Positions 25,067 to 34,088 of a DNA stretch of 64,000 bases are shown here, piece after piece. Location of the stretch: the NCBI RefSeq assembly GCF_900130125.1, contig NZ_FQXY01000010.1, positions 1,598,294 to 1,662,293 on the forward strand. The letters run 5' to 3'. The stretch's first letter is position 1. Every line of letters starts with the position of its first letter. This DNA is from Bacteroides congonensis. GTDB lineage: Bacteria > Bacteroidota > Bacteroidia > Bacteroidales > Bacteroidaceae. The notes beneath the pieces are model-generated. The model made no database searches and was not told where the DNA came from. It worked only from the letters and a program-made list of their open reading frames with translations. The translations under genes were made by a program, and so were the position numbers.

Positions 25067-27064
25067 ATGAAGATGACTCTTGGCAACACACTACCGTCTT
25101 ATCCGGGTTTTGTAAAAGGTATCCGGAGAGCTCCCGACCGTGGTTACACACTTACTCCGGCTCAAACAGTTACAGCACTAAAAAACGCTTTGCGTTATAT
25201 CCCCTCTGAATGGCACGAGCAGTTAGCCCCCGAATTTATGGAAGAACTGCGTACTCGCGGACGGATTTACGGATACCGCTTTCGTCCTGAAGGCGATTTG
25301 AAAGCAAAACCAATAGATGAGTATTGTGGTCGATGCCTGGAAGGTAAAGCCTTTCAAGTGATGATTGACAATAATCTCTGCTTTGATATAGCCTTGTATC
25401 CCTACGAACTTGTCACGTACGGTGAGACCGGACAAGTTTGCCAAAACTGGATGCAATATCGCCTGATTAAACAATATCTCGAAGAACTAACCCAGGAACA
25501 AACCCTGGTCATAGAGTCCGGTCATCCCTTAGGGCTTTTCCGTTCCCGTCCCGACGCTCCCCGCGTCATTATAACGAACTCCATGATGATCGGCCAATTC
25601 GATAATCAGCACGACTGGCACATTGCCGCCCAGATGGGAGTAGCTAATTACGGTCAGATGACAGCCGGCGGTTGGATGTACATCGGCCCGCAGGGAATCG
25701 TCCATGGCACATTTAATACCCTGCTCAATGCGGGGCGCTTGAAACTCGGTATTCCACAAGACAAAGATTTGCGGGGACATCTGTTTGTATCTTCCGGTTT
25801 GGGCGGAATGAGCGGAGCGCAGCCTAAAGCTGCCGAGATAGCCGGAGCCGCTTCCATAATAGCCGAAGTAGACAGTTCCCGTATTGAAACACGTTATCGC
25901 CAAGGTTGGGTAGGACACGTCACGCAAGATATGGAAGAGGCATACCGGATGGCAAACGAAGCGATGCAGCGTCGCGAACCCTGTTCAATAGCCTATCATG
26001 GCAATGTAGTCGATCTGCTTGAATATGCCGAACAAAAGAATATCTCCATTGAACTATTATCCGACCAGACCTCTTGTCATGCCGTTTACGAAGGCGGCTA
26101 TTGCCCTGCCGGACTGACTTTTGAAGAGCGTACACAACTTCTTCACGAATCTCCCGAGCAATTCCGCTGTTTGGTGGATATCTCCTTGCACCGTCATTTC
26201 GAAGTAATCAAAAAGCTGGTAGCACGAGGTACCTATTTCTTTGACTATGGAAACTCCTTTATGAAAGCGATTTATGACGCCGGAGTAAAAGAAATCTCCC
26301 GCAACGGTGTAGACGAGAAAGACGGATTCATCTGGCCGAGTTACGTAGAAGACATTATGGGACCTCAACTCTTTGACTACGGTTACGGCCCGTTCCGGTG
26401 GGTTTGCCTGAGTGGAAAACATGAAGATCTGATAAAGACAGACCATGCAGCCATGGAATGTATCGACGTCAATCGACGCGGTCAGGATTTGGATAATTAT
26501 AATTGGATACGTGATGCGGAAAAGAACCAGTTGGTAGTGGGAACGCAGGCACGCATTCTTTATCAGGATGCTGTGGGAAGAATGAACATAGCACTCCGCT
26601 TCAATGAAATGGTTCGCCGTGGCGAAGTAGGGCCTATCATGTTGGGACGCGACCACCATGACGTGAGCGGCACGGATTCCCCCTTCCGGGAAACATCGAA
26701 TATAAAAGACGGAAGCAATGTGATGGCAGATATGGCAGTGCAGTGCTTTGCCGGAAACTGCGCCCGTGGAATGAGTCTTGTAGCTTTGCACAATGGTGGC
26801 GGAGTCGGTATTGGTAAAGCAATAAACGGTGGTTTCGGTATGGTATGCGATGGTAGCGAACGGGTGGATGAAATACTTCGTTCCGCCATGCTTTGGGATG
26901 TAATGGGTGGTGTAGCCCGACGCTCCTGGGCACGTAATCCGCATGCAATAGAAACTAGTGAAGCATTCAACGAATCCCACGCCGGAGACTATCAGATAAC
27001 ACTGCCCTATTTGGCTGACGAAGAATTAATAAAGAAAATAGTTTCAGATATTACGGTGAAGTAA
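25067..27064 (+). CDS. hutU: Urocanate hydratase
   Basis: Urocanase (665 aa) converts urocanate to 4-imidazolone-5-propionate, the second step of histidine degradation, using tightly bound NAD as electrophile. Conserved motifs include NYGQMTAGGWMYIGPQGIVH (194-213), the NAD-binding GLGGMSGAQ (244-252) and, near the C-terminus, LHNGGGVGIGKAINGGFGMV. At 665 aa it belongs to the longer form (Pseudomonas-type urocanases are about 555 aa). It heads the operon hutU-ftcD-hutI-fchA-hutH, separated from ftcD by a 245-bp repeat-rich gap. No urocanate-responsive regulator gene is adjacent. Confidence 0.96.
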   Translation: MKMTLGNTLPSYPGFVKGIRRAPDRGYTLTPAQTVTALKNALRYIPSEWHEQLAPEFMEELRTRGRIYGYRFRPEGDLKAKPIDEYCGRCLEGKAFQVMIDNNLCFDIALYPYELVTYGETGQVCQNWMQYRLIKQYLEELTQEQTLVIESGHPLGLFRSRPDAPRVIITNSMMIGQFDNQHDWHIAAQMGVANYGQMTAGGWMYIGPQGIVHGTFNTLLNAGRLKLGIPQDKDLRGHLFVSSGLGGMSGAQPKAAEIAGAASIIAEVDSSRIETRYRQGWVGHVTQDMEEAYRMANEAMQRREPCSIAYHGNVVDLLEYAEQKNISIELLSDQTSCHAVYEGGYCPAGLTFEERTQLLHESPEQFRCLVDISLHRHFEVIKKLVARGTYFFDYGNSFMKAIYDAGVKEISRNGVDEKDGFIWPSYVEDIMGPQLFDYGYGPFRWVCLSGKHEDLIKTDHAAMECIDVNRRGQDLDNYNWIRDAEKNQLVVGTQARILYQDAVGRMNIALRFNEMVRRGEVGPIMLGRDHHDVSGTDSPFRETSNIKDGSNVMADMAVQCFAGNCARGMSLVALHNGGGVGIGKAINGGFGMVCDGSERVDEILRSAMLWDVMGGVARRSWARNPHAIETSEAFNESHAGDYQITLPYLADEELIKKIVSDITVK

Positions 27065-27070
27065 TCCCAC

Positions 27071-27266
27071 AAAATATGGGAAAATGTTCCTTTATATTGC
27101 GGGAATAAGTTCTCATAAGATAAGAGAATAAGTTCCCACAATATACGGAACTACCCGAAGATGTAGGCGTTTGAAATAAAATATGCAATTGAGCCCAATA
27201 ATACATGTGGTTGTATTAAACAATATATGTAGTGGAATTAAATAAGGCATATAATTGAATAAAACC
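27071..27266 (+). repeat. Degenerate 22-23 bp periodic array between hutU and ftcD
   Basis: Three dyad units are GGGAAAATGTTCC (27078-27090), GGGAATAAGTTCTC (27101-27114) and GAGAATAAGTTCCC (27124-27137); their centres are exactly 23 bp apart. Units 2 and 3, with flanking ATATTG/CAATAT, also form one interrupted palindrome (27094-27144). Three further related units start at 27201, 27223 and 27245, a 22-bp step (ATACATGTGGTTGTATTAAA, ATATATGTAGTGGAATTAAA, then a weaker copy). The units are contiguous and diverged. Function unknown; see findings. Confidence 0.7.
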
Positions 27267-27309
27267 TATAGTTATCCTGTAAATGTAACCTATAACATAA
27301 ATATTTATC

Positions 27310-28212
27310 ATGAGTTGGAATAAAATCATCGAATGTGTCCCCAATTTCAGTGAAGGACGCGATTTAGGGAAAATAGATAAGATAGTAGCTCCTTTCCGTG
27401 GCAAGGCAGGCGTAAAGCTACTCGATTACAGCAACGATGAAGACCATAACCGTCTGGTCGTCACTCTCGTCGGTGGACCGGAAGCCTTGCGTGACGCAGT
27501 GGTTGAAGCCATCGGAATTGCTGTCCGTCTGATAGACCTGAACCATCATAAAGGACAACACCCCCGCATGGGAGCAGTGGATGTTGTCCCTTTCATTCCC
27601 ATTAAAAACACTACGATGGAAGAAGCCGTCGAACTTTCAAAAGAAGTTGCCGCTCGCGTAGCCGAACTATATAACCTTCCGGTCTTTCTATACGAAAAAT
27701 CCGCCACCGCGCCACACCGCGAAAATCTCGCTTCCGTCCGCAAAGGTGAATTTGAAGGAATGGCCGAAAAGATAAAACTTCCCGAATGGCAACCGGACTT
27801 TGGCCCCGCCGAACGCCACCCCACTGCTGGAACCGTAGCCATCGGAGCCCGTATGCCGCTTGTCGCATATAATATCAACCTAAGTACGGACAATCTCGAA
27901 ATAGCTACCAAGATAGCCAAAAATATCCGCCACATCAATGGCGGACTCCGCTATGTCAAGGCGATGGGAGTAGAGCTGAAAGAACGGAACATAACGCAAG
28001 TATCCATCAACATGACCGACTACACCCGTACCGCCCTTTACCGTGCCTTCGAATTAACACGTATCGAAGCCCGCCGCTACGGTGTTACGATTGTCGGCAG
28101 CGAGATAATCGGCCTTGTGCCGATGGAAGCCCTGATTGACACAGCATCCTACTACCTCGGACTAGAAAACTTCTCCATGCAGCAAGTTCTGGAAGCTCGT
28201 ATTATGGAATAA
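27310..28212 (+). CDS. ftcD: Glutamate formimidoyltransferase
   Basis: A 300-residue enzyme transferring the formimino group from N-formimino-L-glutamate to tetrahydrofolate, releasing glutamate. It matches the N-terminal (transferase) half of the bifunctional animal FTCD protein. The start WNKIIECVPNFSEGRD and the active-site segment HHKGQHPRMGAVDVVPFIP (79-97) are diagnostic. The cyclodeaminase half is encoded separately two genes downstream. With no HutG or HutF in the operon, this is the route by which glutamate is formed here. hutI follows after 14 bp. Confidence 0.95.
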   Translation: MSWNKIIECVPNFSEGRDLGKIDKIVAPFRGKAGVKLLDYSNDEDHNRLVVTLVGGPEALRDAVVEAIGIAVRLIDLNHHKGQHPRMGAVDVVPFIPIKNTTMEEAVELSKEVAARVAELYNLPVFLYEKSATAPHRENLASVRKGEFEGMAEKIKLPEWQPDFGPAERHPTAGTVAIGARMPLVAYNINLSTDNLEIATKIAKNIRHINGGLRYVKAMGVELKERNITQVSINMTDYTRTALYRAFELTRIEARRYGVTIVGSEIIGLVPMEALIDTASYYLGLENFSMQQVLEARIME

Positions 28213-28226
28213 TTAAAAACAACTAT

Positions 28227-29501
28227 ATGAGTGAAAACCTGATTATATTCAACGCCCGCATCGTCACCCCTATCGGCTTTTCCGCCCGTAAAGGGGAAGA
28301 AATGTCGCAACTGCAAATCATAGAAAACGGGACGGTGGAAGTAACTAAAGGCATCATCACCTACGTCGGCGAGAACCGTGGTGAAGACCGCGACGGCTAC
28401 TATCAGCACTACTGGCATTACAATGCCCGCGGGCACTGTCTGCTGCCCGGCTTTGTCGATTCCCATACCCATTTCGTATTCGGTGGTGAACGTTCCGAAG
28501 AATTCTCCTGGCGTCTGAAAGGCGAAAGCTACATGTCTATCATGGAACGTGGTGGCGGCATTGCCAGTACCGTGAAAGCGACGCGGAAAATGAACTTCCT
28601 GAAACTCCGTTCGACAGCCGAAAGCTTCCTGAAGAAGATGAGTACGATGGGAGTGACCACAGTAGAAGGAAAAAGCGGCTACGGTCTGGATCGTGAAACC
28701 GAACTGTTGCAACTAAAAATAATGCGTAGCCTGAACAATGACGAACATAAACGTGTCGACATCGTTTCCACCTTCCTCGGTGCCCATGCCCTTCCTGGAG
28801 AATATAAAGGGAAAAGCGAAGAATACAAAGAAAGAGGTGACGACTACATCGACTTCCTGATTCGTGAAATGCTTCCGGTTATCCGTGAGAACGAACTCGC
28901 CGAATGTTGCGATGTCTTTTGCGAACAAGGCGTTTTCTCCATCGAGCAATCCCGCCGCCTGCTCCGAGCCGCCAAAGACCAGGGTTTCCTGCTGAAACTT
29001 CATGCTGACGAAATAGTCTCCCTCGGCGGCGCTGAACTGGCAGCCGAACTGGGTACCTTATCGGCTGACCATCTGCTACACGCTTCCGATGCCGGAATCC
29101 GTGCAATGGCAGATACCGGTGTAGTAGCCACCCTGCTGCCTCTGACCGCCTTTGCCCTGAAAGAACCCTATGCACGCGGACGTGAAATGATCGACGCCGG
29201 CTGCGCCGTAGCCCTTGCCACCGACCTCAATCCGGGAAGCTGTTTCTCAGGTTCTATCCCTTTGACTATCGCCCTGGCATGCATCTACATGAAACTAAGC
29301 GTAGAAGAAACCATCACCGCCCTGACCTTGAACGGAGCTGCCGCCCTTCACCGGGCCGACCGTATCGGCAGCATTGAAGTCGGCAAGCAAGGTGACTTTG
29401 TCGTCCTGAACTCCGCAAACTATCACATTCTACCTTACTATATAGGAATGAATAGTGTAATAATGACCATAAAAGGCGGTATGCTATACCCCGTCAATTA
29501 A
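28227..29501 (+). CDS. hutI: Imidazolonepropionase
   Basis: HutI (424 aa) hydrolyses 4-imidazolone-5-propionate to N-formiminoglutamate, the third step. It is an amidohydrolase-superfamily enzyme: metal-binding His80 and His82 in GFVDSHTHFVFGG, a later KLHADE motif, SADHLLHAS, and the C-terminal ATDLNPGSCFSGS with the metal Asp. Length is normal for the family. It is the middle gene of the hut operon, with a 25-bp gap to the cyclodeaminase. Confidence 0.96.
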   Translation: MSENLIIFNARIVTPIGFSARKGEEMSQLQIIENGTVEVTKGIITYVGENRGEDRDGYYQHYWHYNARGHCLLPGFVDSHTHFVFGGERSEEFSWRLKGESYMSIMERGGGIASTVKATRKMNFLKLRSTAESFLKKMSTMGVTTVEGKSGYGLDRETELLQLKIMRSLNNDEHKRVDIVSTFLGAHALPGEYKGKSEEYKERGDDYIDFLIREMLPVIRENELAECCDVFCEQGVFSIEQSRRLLRAAKDQGFLLKLHADEIVSLGGAELAAELGTLSADHLLHASDAGIRAMADTGVVATLLPLTAFALKEPYARGREMIDAGCAVALATDLNPGSCFSGSIPLTIALACIYMKLSVEETITALTLNGAAALHRADRIGSIEVGKQGDFVVLNSANYHILPYYIGMNSVIMTIKGGMLYPVN

Positions 29502-29526
29502 TAACCAATTAAAAAAACAGAATACC

Positions 29527-30156
29527 ATGTTAGCAGATTTAACCGTAAAAGATTTCTTAGATAAAGTGGCTTGCAGTGACCCTGTGCCCGGTGGTGGCAG
29601 TATTGCTGCGCTGAACGGAGCATTAGCTTCCGCTCTCACCACAATGGTAGCCCGGCTTACCGTCGGCAAAAAAGGCTACGAAGTCAGCGAAGAACTGATG
29701 CAACACGCCCAAACTATCACCCTCCGCCTGCTTGACGAGTTTATCGCACTCATTGACAAAGACTCCGAAGCTTATAACGAAGTATTTGCCTGCTTCAAAC
29801 TTCCCAAAGCGACCGATGAAGAAAAAGCCGCCCGCAGCGCCGCCATTCAGGAAGCAACTAAAAAGGCCGCCCTCATTCCCCTGGAAGTAGCCCGAAAAGC
29901 CCTGGACATGATGACAATCATTGCAGACGTAGTCCACCTCGGCAACCGCAACGCCGTCACAGATGCCTGTGTCGCCATGATGTCCGCCCGTTCCGCCGTC
30001 CTCGGAGCTTTGCTGAATGTCCGCATCAACCTCGGTTCGCTCAAAGATCGGGAATTTGTCCTGCAACTGCAAACCGAAGCCGATAAGATAGAGCAAGCCG
30101 CCTGTCAGAAAGAGAAAGAAATACTGGATGCCGTTAACCAAGATTTGCGCGTATGA
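29527..30156 (+). CDS. fchA: Formimidoyltetrahydrofolate cyclodeaminase
   Basis: A 209-residue helical protein that converts 5-formimino-THF to 5,10-methenyl-THF and ammonia, so the one-carbon unit enters the folate pool. It corresponds to the C-terminal half of animal FTCD. The N-terminal motif DPVPGGGSIAALNGALASAL (about 18-37) is the family signature, and GNRNAVTDACVAMMSARSAV follows near the middle. Its stop overlaps the hutH start by 4 bp (ATGA), indicating translational coupling. Confidence 0.94.
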   Translation: MLADLTVKDFLDKVACSDPVPGGGSIAALNGALASALTTMVARLTVGKKGYEVSEELMQHAQTITLRLLDEFIALIDKDSEAYNEVFACFKLPKATDEEKAARSAAIQEATKKAALIPLEVARKALDMMTIIADVVHLGNRNAVTDACVAMMSARSAVLGALLNVRINLGSLKDREFVLQLQTEADKIEQAACQKEKEILDAVNQDLRV

Positions 30157-31652
30157 GTAAAAATGTATATCATGTCGGTTCCGGCGAACTGACCTTCGAA
30201 GTCATCGAACGGATTATCAACGAGAACCTGAAACTGGAACTGGCTCCCGAAGCAAAGTTGCGCATTCAGAAATGCCGCGACTACCTCGACCGTAAGATAG
30301 CTTCTTCCGAAGAACCCCTGTATGGCATTACAACAGGCTTCGGCTCCTTATGTACCAAAAACATCTCCTCCGATGAACTGGGCACACTCCAGGAAAACCT
30401 GATAAAGAGCCATGCTTGCAGCGTAGGTGAAGAAATCCGCCCCGTCATTATCAAACTAATGATGCTGCTCAAAGCCCACGCCCTCTCCCTCGGACATAGC
30501 GGTGTTCAACTCATTACCGTGCAGCGCATCCTCGATTTCTTCAATAACGACGTCATGCCCATTGTCTACGACCGCGGTTCTCTTGGAGCATCCGGCGACC
30601 TCGCCCCACTGGCCAATCTCTTCCTTCCCCTGATCGGTGTCGGCGATGTCTACTACAAAGGAAAGAAATGCGAAGCCATCAGCGTTCTCGACGAATTTGG
30701 CTGGGAACCCGTCAAGCTAATGAGCAAAGAAGGGCTCGCCCTGTTGAACGGCACCCAGTTTATGAGCGCCAACGGCGTATTCGCCATGCTCAAAGCCTTC
30801 CGCCTTTCGAAGAAAGCCGACCTGATTGCCGCCCTTTCCCTCGAAGCCTTCGACGGCCGTATTGACCCGTTTATGGACTGTATTCAGCAAATCCGCCCTC
30901 ACCGGGGACAGATTGAGACAGGCGAAGCCTTCCGCAAACTACTGGCCGGCAGCGAATTGATTGAACGTCACAAAGAACATGTGCAAGATCCCTATTCCTT
31001 CCGGTGTATCCCGCAAGTGCATGGTGCCACGAAAGATGCCATCCGCTACGTCGCTTCCGTCCTGCTGACGGAAATCAACTCCGTCACCGATAACCCCACC
31101 ATCTTCCCCGACGAAGACCGGATCATCTCCGGCGGAAACTTCCATGGGCAACCGCTTGCCATCTCTTATGACTTCCTTGCCATCGCTCTCGCCGAATTGG
31201 GAAATATTTCCGAACGCCGTGTTTCCCAACTGATTATGGGACTCCGTGGACTCCCCGAATTTCTGGTAGCCAATCCCGGCCTGAACTCCGGCTTTATGAT
31301 TCCCCAATACGCCGCCGCTTCAATGGTCAGCCAGAATAAAATGTACTGCTATGCCGCATCAAGCGACTCCATCGTCTCTTCCAACGGGCAGGAAGATCAT
31401 GTGAGTATGGGTGCCAATGCTGCCACCAAGCTATATAAAGTAATGGACAACCTCGAACATATCCTTGCCATCGAACTGATGAACGCCGCTCAAGGCATCG
31501 ATTTCCGTCGCCCGCTAAAAACGTCTCCCGTACTGGAACGTTTCCTTCACGCATACAGGAAAGAAGTACCTTTTGTGAAAGATGACATCGTGATGTACAA
31601 GGAGATACATAAAACAGTCGCCTTCCTGAAAAGGAACCAAATTGAATATTAA
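30153..31652 (+). CDS. hutH: Histidine ammonia-lyase
   Basis: HutH (499 aa) deaminates L-histidine to trans-urocanate, the first committed step. The MIO prosthetic group forms from Ala146-Ser147-Gly148 in GSLGASGDLAPLANL. The YGITTGFG motif (58-65) supplies the catalytic tyrosine, and the SSNGQEDHVSMGANAA segment follows. Although first in the pathway it is last in the operon. The gene has visibly C-rich third codon positions, as do ftcD, hutI and fchA, unlike the ribosomal genes. Confidence 0.97.
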   Translation: MSKNVYHVGSGELTFEVIERIINENLKLELAPEAKLRIQKCRDYLDRKIASSEEPLYGITTGFGSLCTKNISSDELGTLQENLIKSHACSVGEEIRPVIIKLMMLLKAHALSLGHSGVQLITVQRILDFFNNDVMPIVYDRGSLGASGDLAPLANLFLPLIGVGDVYYKGKKCEAISVLDEFGWEPVKLMSKEGLALLNGTQFMSANGVFAMLKAFRLSKKADLIAALSLEAFDGRIDPFMDCIQQIRPHRGQIETGEAFRKLLAGSELIERHKEHVQDPYSFRCIPQVHGATKDAIRYVASVLLTEINSVTDNPTIFPDEDRIISGGNFHGQPLAISYDFLAIALAELGNISERRVSQLIMGLRGLPEFLVANPGLNSGFMIPQYAAASMVSQNKMYCYAASSDSIVSSNGQEDHVSMGANAATKLYKVMDNLEHILAIELMNAAQGIDFRRPLKTSPVLERFLHAYRKEVPFVKDDIVMYKEIHKTVAFLKRNQIEY

Positions 31653-31701
31653 CCATAAACCCATCCCTTTTTCGTTTTTCGTTAATAAGGGTGACTGTTA
31701 T

Positions 31702-31742
31702 GGCCGGGTAAGCGTCGAATTTCATCGGCATTTATCCGGCCT
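31702..31742 (+). terminator. Hairpin downstream of the hut operon
   Basis: GGCCGGGTAA pairs imperfectly with TTTATCCGGCC (6 perfect GC pairs at the base). The T-run is short, so termination of the hut transcript here is only probable. Confidence 0.4.
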
Positions 31743-31907
31743 TTATCGGTCAGAACCCTTCTGATAGCGATAAAACTTTACTTCTTATTCCTTTACTTCT
31801 TATCTTTGCCGTGTATTTGTTCCGTATTTCCTCTTAACACTTGTTTTCATATCAGTCTGCAGAATGATAATAATTCTCAAATGGATTATAAATACAAGGA
31901 AACTAGA

Positions 31908-31937
31908 TTTGTTAATTGAGTTTTCTATATATCTTTG
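31908..31937 (+). promoter_or_regulatory. Promoter of the TetR/efflux operon
   Basis: TTTG (31908-31911), an 18-bp spacer and TATCTTTG (31930-31937) fit the Bacteroides -33/-7 consensus. The start site would fall near 31944, about 60 nt before the TetR ATG. Confidence 0.65.
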
Positions 31938-32004
31938 TTCCGTTTTTCCTTTGTGAATGAAGAAAAAACGAAAACTGCATTAAAACAATTAAGAAGAACG
32001 AACG

Positions 32005-32652
32005 ATGACAGAGCATGGAAAAGACGCTTCCCAAAGAGCAGAGTTAAGAGAACGAATCGTAGTGACGGCAACGGAAGCTTTCACCTCGAAAGGCATCAAG
32101 AGTATTACGATGGACGACATTGCGGCTGCATTGGGTATATCCAAACGTACACTCTATGAAGTTTTTTCGGACAAAGAATCATTGCTGAAGGAATGCATAC
32201 TGAAGGCACAGGCAGACAGGGACAAGTATTTGCAGCAGATATTTGAGGAGTCGCACAACGTGCTCGAAGTGATACTTGCGGTATTTCAGAAAAGCATCGA
32301 GGTGTTCCATAAGACTAATAAGCGCTTTTTTGAAGACATCAAGAAATACCCGAAGGTGTATGAGATGATGAGAGCCCGTCAGGACAGCGATTCGGAGAAA
32401 ACGATGTCCTTCTTCAAGGTTGGAGTCGATCAGGGCATCTTTCGTTCGGACGTGAATTTTGCCATTGTCAATTTGTTGGTACGCGAGCAGTTTGATGTGC
32501 TGCTGAATACGGACATTTGCAATGAATATCCATTTATAGAAGTGTACGAGTCTATCATGTTTACCTATATCCGCGGCATCTCCACAGAGAAAGGAGCCAA
32601 GGTACTGGAAGATTTCATACAAGAATACCGTAAGAACCGCATTGTAGAATAA
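32005..32652 (+). CDS. TetR/AcrR-family transcriptional regulator
   Basis: A 215-residue regulator. The N-terminal TetR helix-turn-helix is clear: RERIVVTATEAFTSKGIKSI followed by TMDDIAAALGISKRTLYEVF (about residues 16-55). The remaining helices form a ligand-binding domain of no recognised subtype. It is the first gene of an operon with TolC, MFP and RND genes (56 bp to the TolC gene). The simplest reading is that it represses this operon, including itself, until a pump substrate binds. Ligand and operator are not determined; no obvious palindrome overlaps the promoter. Confidence 0.92.
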   Translation: MTEHGKDASQRAELRERIVVTATEAFTSKGIKSITMDDIAAALGISKRTLYEVFSDKESLLKECILKAQADRDKYLQQIFEESHNVLEVILAVFQKSIEVFHKTNKRFFEDIKKYPKVYEMMRARQDSDSEKTMSFFKVGVDQGIFRSDVNFAIVNLLVREQFDVLLNTDICNEYPFIEVYESIMFTYIRGISTEKGAKVLEDFIQEYRKNRIVE

Positions 32653-32708
32653 GGAAGAATGAGGTTCTGTTGACAAACAATTAAAGATTTAAATTAGAAA
32701 CCAGTTTT

Positions 32709-34055
32709 ATGAACAAAATGAAAAGACTGACAGGTAAGAAGATTCTTTTGATGGCTGTAGTGCTCTGTGCATTTGGTTTTGCAAAAGCGCAAGAAACGCA
32801 GACAGCGGGGAATACGCTAACCTTAACCTTAGAAAAAGCCTTGGAAATTGCCTTGGATGAGAATCCGACAATGAAAGTGGCGGCAGAAGAAATCGCTTTG
32901 AAGAAAGTTGCCGGCAAGGAAGCGTGGCAAAGTCTGTTGCCGGAAGCCAGTATCGCAGGGTCTGTGGATCATACGATCAAGGCAGCCGAAATGAAATTGA
33001 ATGATATGTCGTTCAAGATGGGACAGGACGGTACGAATACCGCCAATGCCGGATTGAGCATAAATCTGCCTTTGTTCGTGCCGGGTGTATATCGCGCCAT
33101 GTCAATGACAAAGACGGATATTGAACTGGCAGTGGAGAAGTCGCGTGCTTCCAAACTGGATTTGGTGAATCAGGTAAGCAAAGCCTACTATCAGTTGATG
33201 CTTGCGCAAGACAGCTACGAAGTGCTTCAGGGAAGCTACAAATTGGCAGAAGACAATTACAATGTTGTCAACGCCAAATATCAGCAGGGGACTGTGAGCG
33301 AATACGATAAAATCAGTGCGGATGTGCAGATGCGCAGCATCAAACCGAACCTGATTGCGGCAGCCAACGCAGTGACTCTCGCTAAGTTGCAGCTCAAGGT
33401 ATTGATGGGCATTACAGCCGATGTGGAGATTAAGATTAATGATAATCTGACTAATTACGAGATGGCTATGTTTGCCAATCAGTTGAAGGAAGAAGAGGTT
33501 AATCTGAACAACAATACCACCATGAAGCAGTTGGAACTGAACATGAAGTTACTGGAGAAGAACGTAAAGTCCTTGAAAACGAATTTCATGCCGACCCTGT
33601 CAATGAGCTTCTCCTACAACTATCAGTCTTTGTATAATCCGAATATCAACTTCTTCGATTATACATGGAGCAACAGTTCAAGCCTGATGTTCAATCTTAG
33701 CATCCCTTTGTATAAGGCAAGCAACTTTACGAAAGTGAAATCCGCCCGTATTCAGCAGCGCCAGTTGGACTGGAACCGTATTGACACAGAAAGACAATTG
33801 AATATGCAGATTGTAAGTTACCGTAACAATATGGCTGCCAGTACAGAGCAGGTAGTCAGCAATAAAGAAAACGTGTTGCAGGCAAAGAAGGCAGTGACCA
33901 TTGCCGAAAAACGCTATGATGTAGGTAAAGGTACGGTGCTCGAACTCAATAGTTCGCAGGTATCACTGACTCAGGCACAACTCACTTACAATCAGTCCAT
34001 ATATGATTATCTGGTTGCTAAGGCAGACCTCGACCAAGTATTGGGAAAAGAATAA
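32709..34055 (+). CDS. TolC-family outer-membrane efflux channel
   Basis: 448 residues with a signal peptide (MKRLTGKKILLMAVVLCAFG, mature from about KAQE). Two repeated outer-membrane efflux protein domains of long alpha-helical coiled-coil character are interrupted by beta-strand segments. Typical motifs are LTLEKALEIALDENPTMKVA near the start and QAKKAVTIAEKRYDVGKGTV with LNSSQVSLTQAQLTYNQSIY near the end. It is the exit duct of the tripartite pump encoded with the next two genes. Start chosen at ATG 32709; a second Met at codon 4 is possible. Confidence 0.93.
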   Translation: MNKMKRLTGKKILLMAVVLCAFGFAKAQETQTAGNTLTLTLEKALEIALDENPTMKVAAEEIALKKVAGKEAWQSLLPEASIAGSVDHTIKAAEMKLNDMSFKMGQDGTNTANAGLSINLPLFVPGVYRAMSMTKTDIELAVEKSRASKLDLVNQVSKAYYQLMLAQDSYEVLQGSYKLAEDNYNVVNAKYQQGTVSEYDKISADVQMRSIKPNLIAAANAVTLAKLQLKVLMGITADVEIKINDNLTNYEMAMFANQLKEEEVNLNNNTTMKQLELNMKLLEKNVKSLKTNFMPTLSMSFSYNYQSLYNPNINFFDYTWSNSSSLMFNLSIPLYKASNFTKVKSARIQQRQLDWNRIDTERQLNMQIVSYRNNMAASTEQVVSNKENVLQAKKAVTIAEKRYDVGKGTVLELNSSQVSLTQAQLTYNQSIYDYLVAKADLDQVLGKE

Positions 34056-34088
34056 AGATAGACAACTAAAAAATTACAACTAAGGAAT

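Larger units (their letters stand above)
31653..32004 (+). other. Non-coding gap between hutH and the TetR gene
   Basis: No gene is seen in these 352 bp. It holds a GGCCGG/CCGGCC hairpin (31702-31741), a direct repeat TTTACTTCTTAT (two copies just before 31801), a TATCTTTG box at 31801-31808 without a -33 partner, and the promoter listed at 31908-31937. Confidence 0.6.

Noticed and set aside
27094..27144. Ordinary rho-independent terminator after hutU
   Set aside because: The palindrome is interrupted by internal loops and has no T-run. Part of it belongs to a 23-bp periodic series, so it is reported as a repeat.
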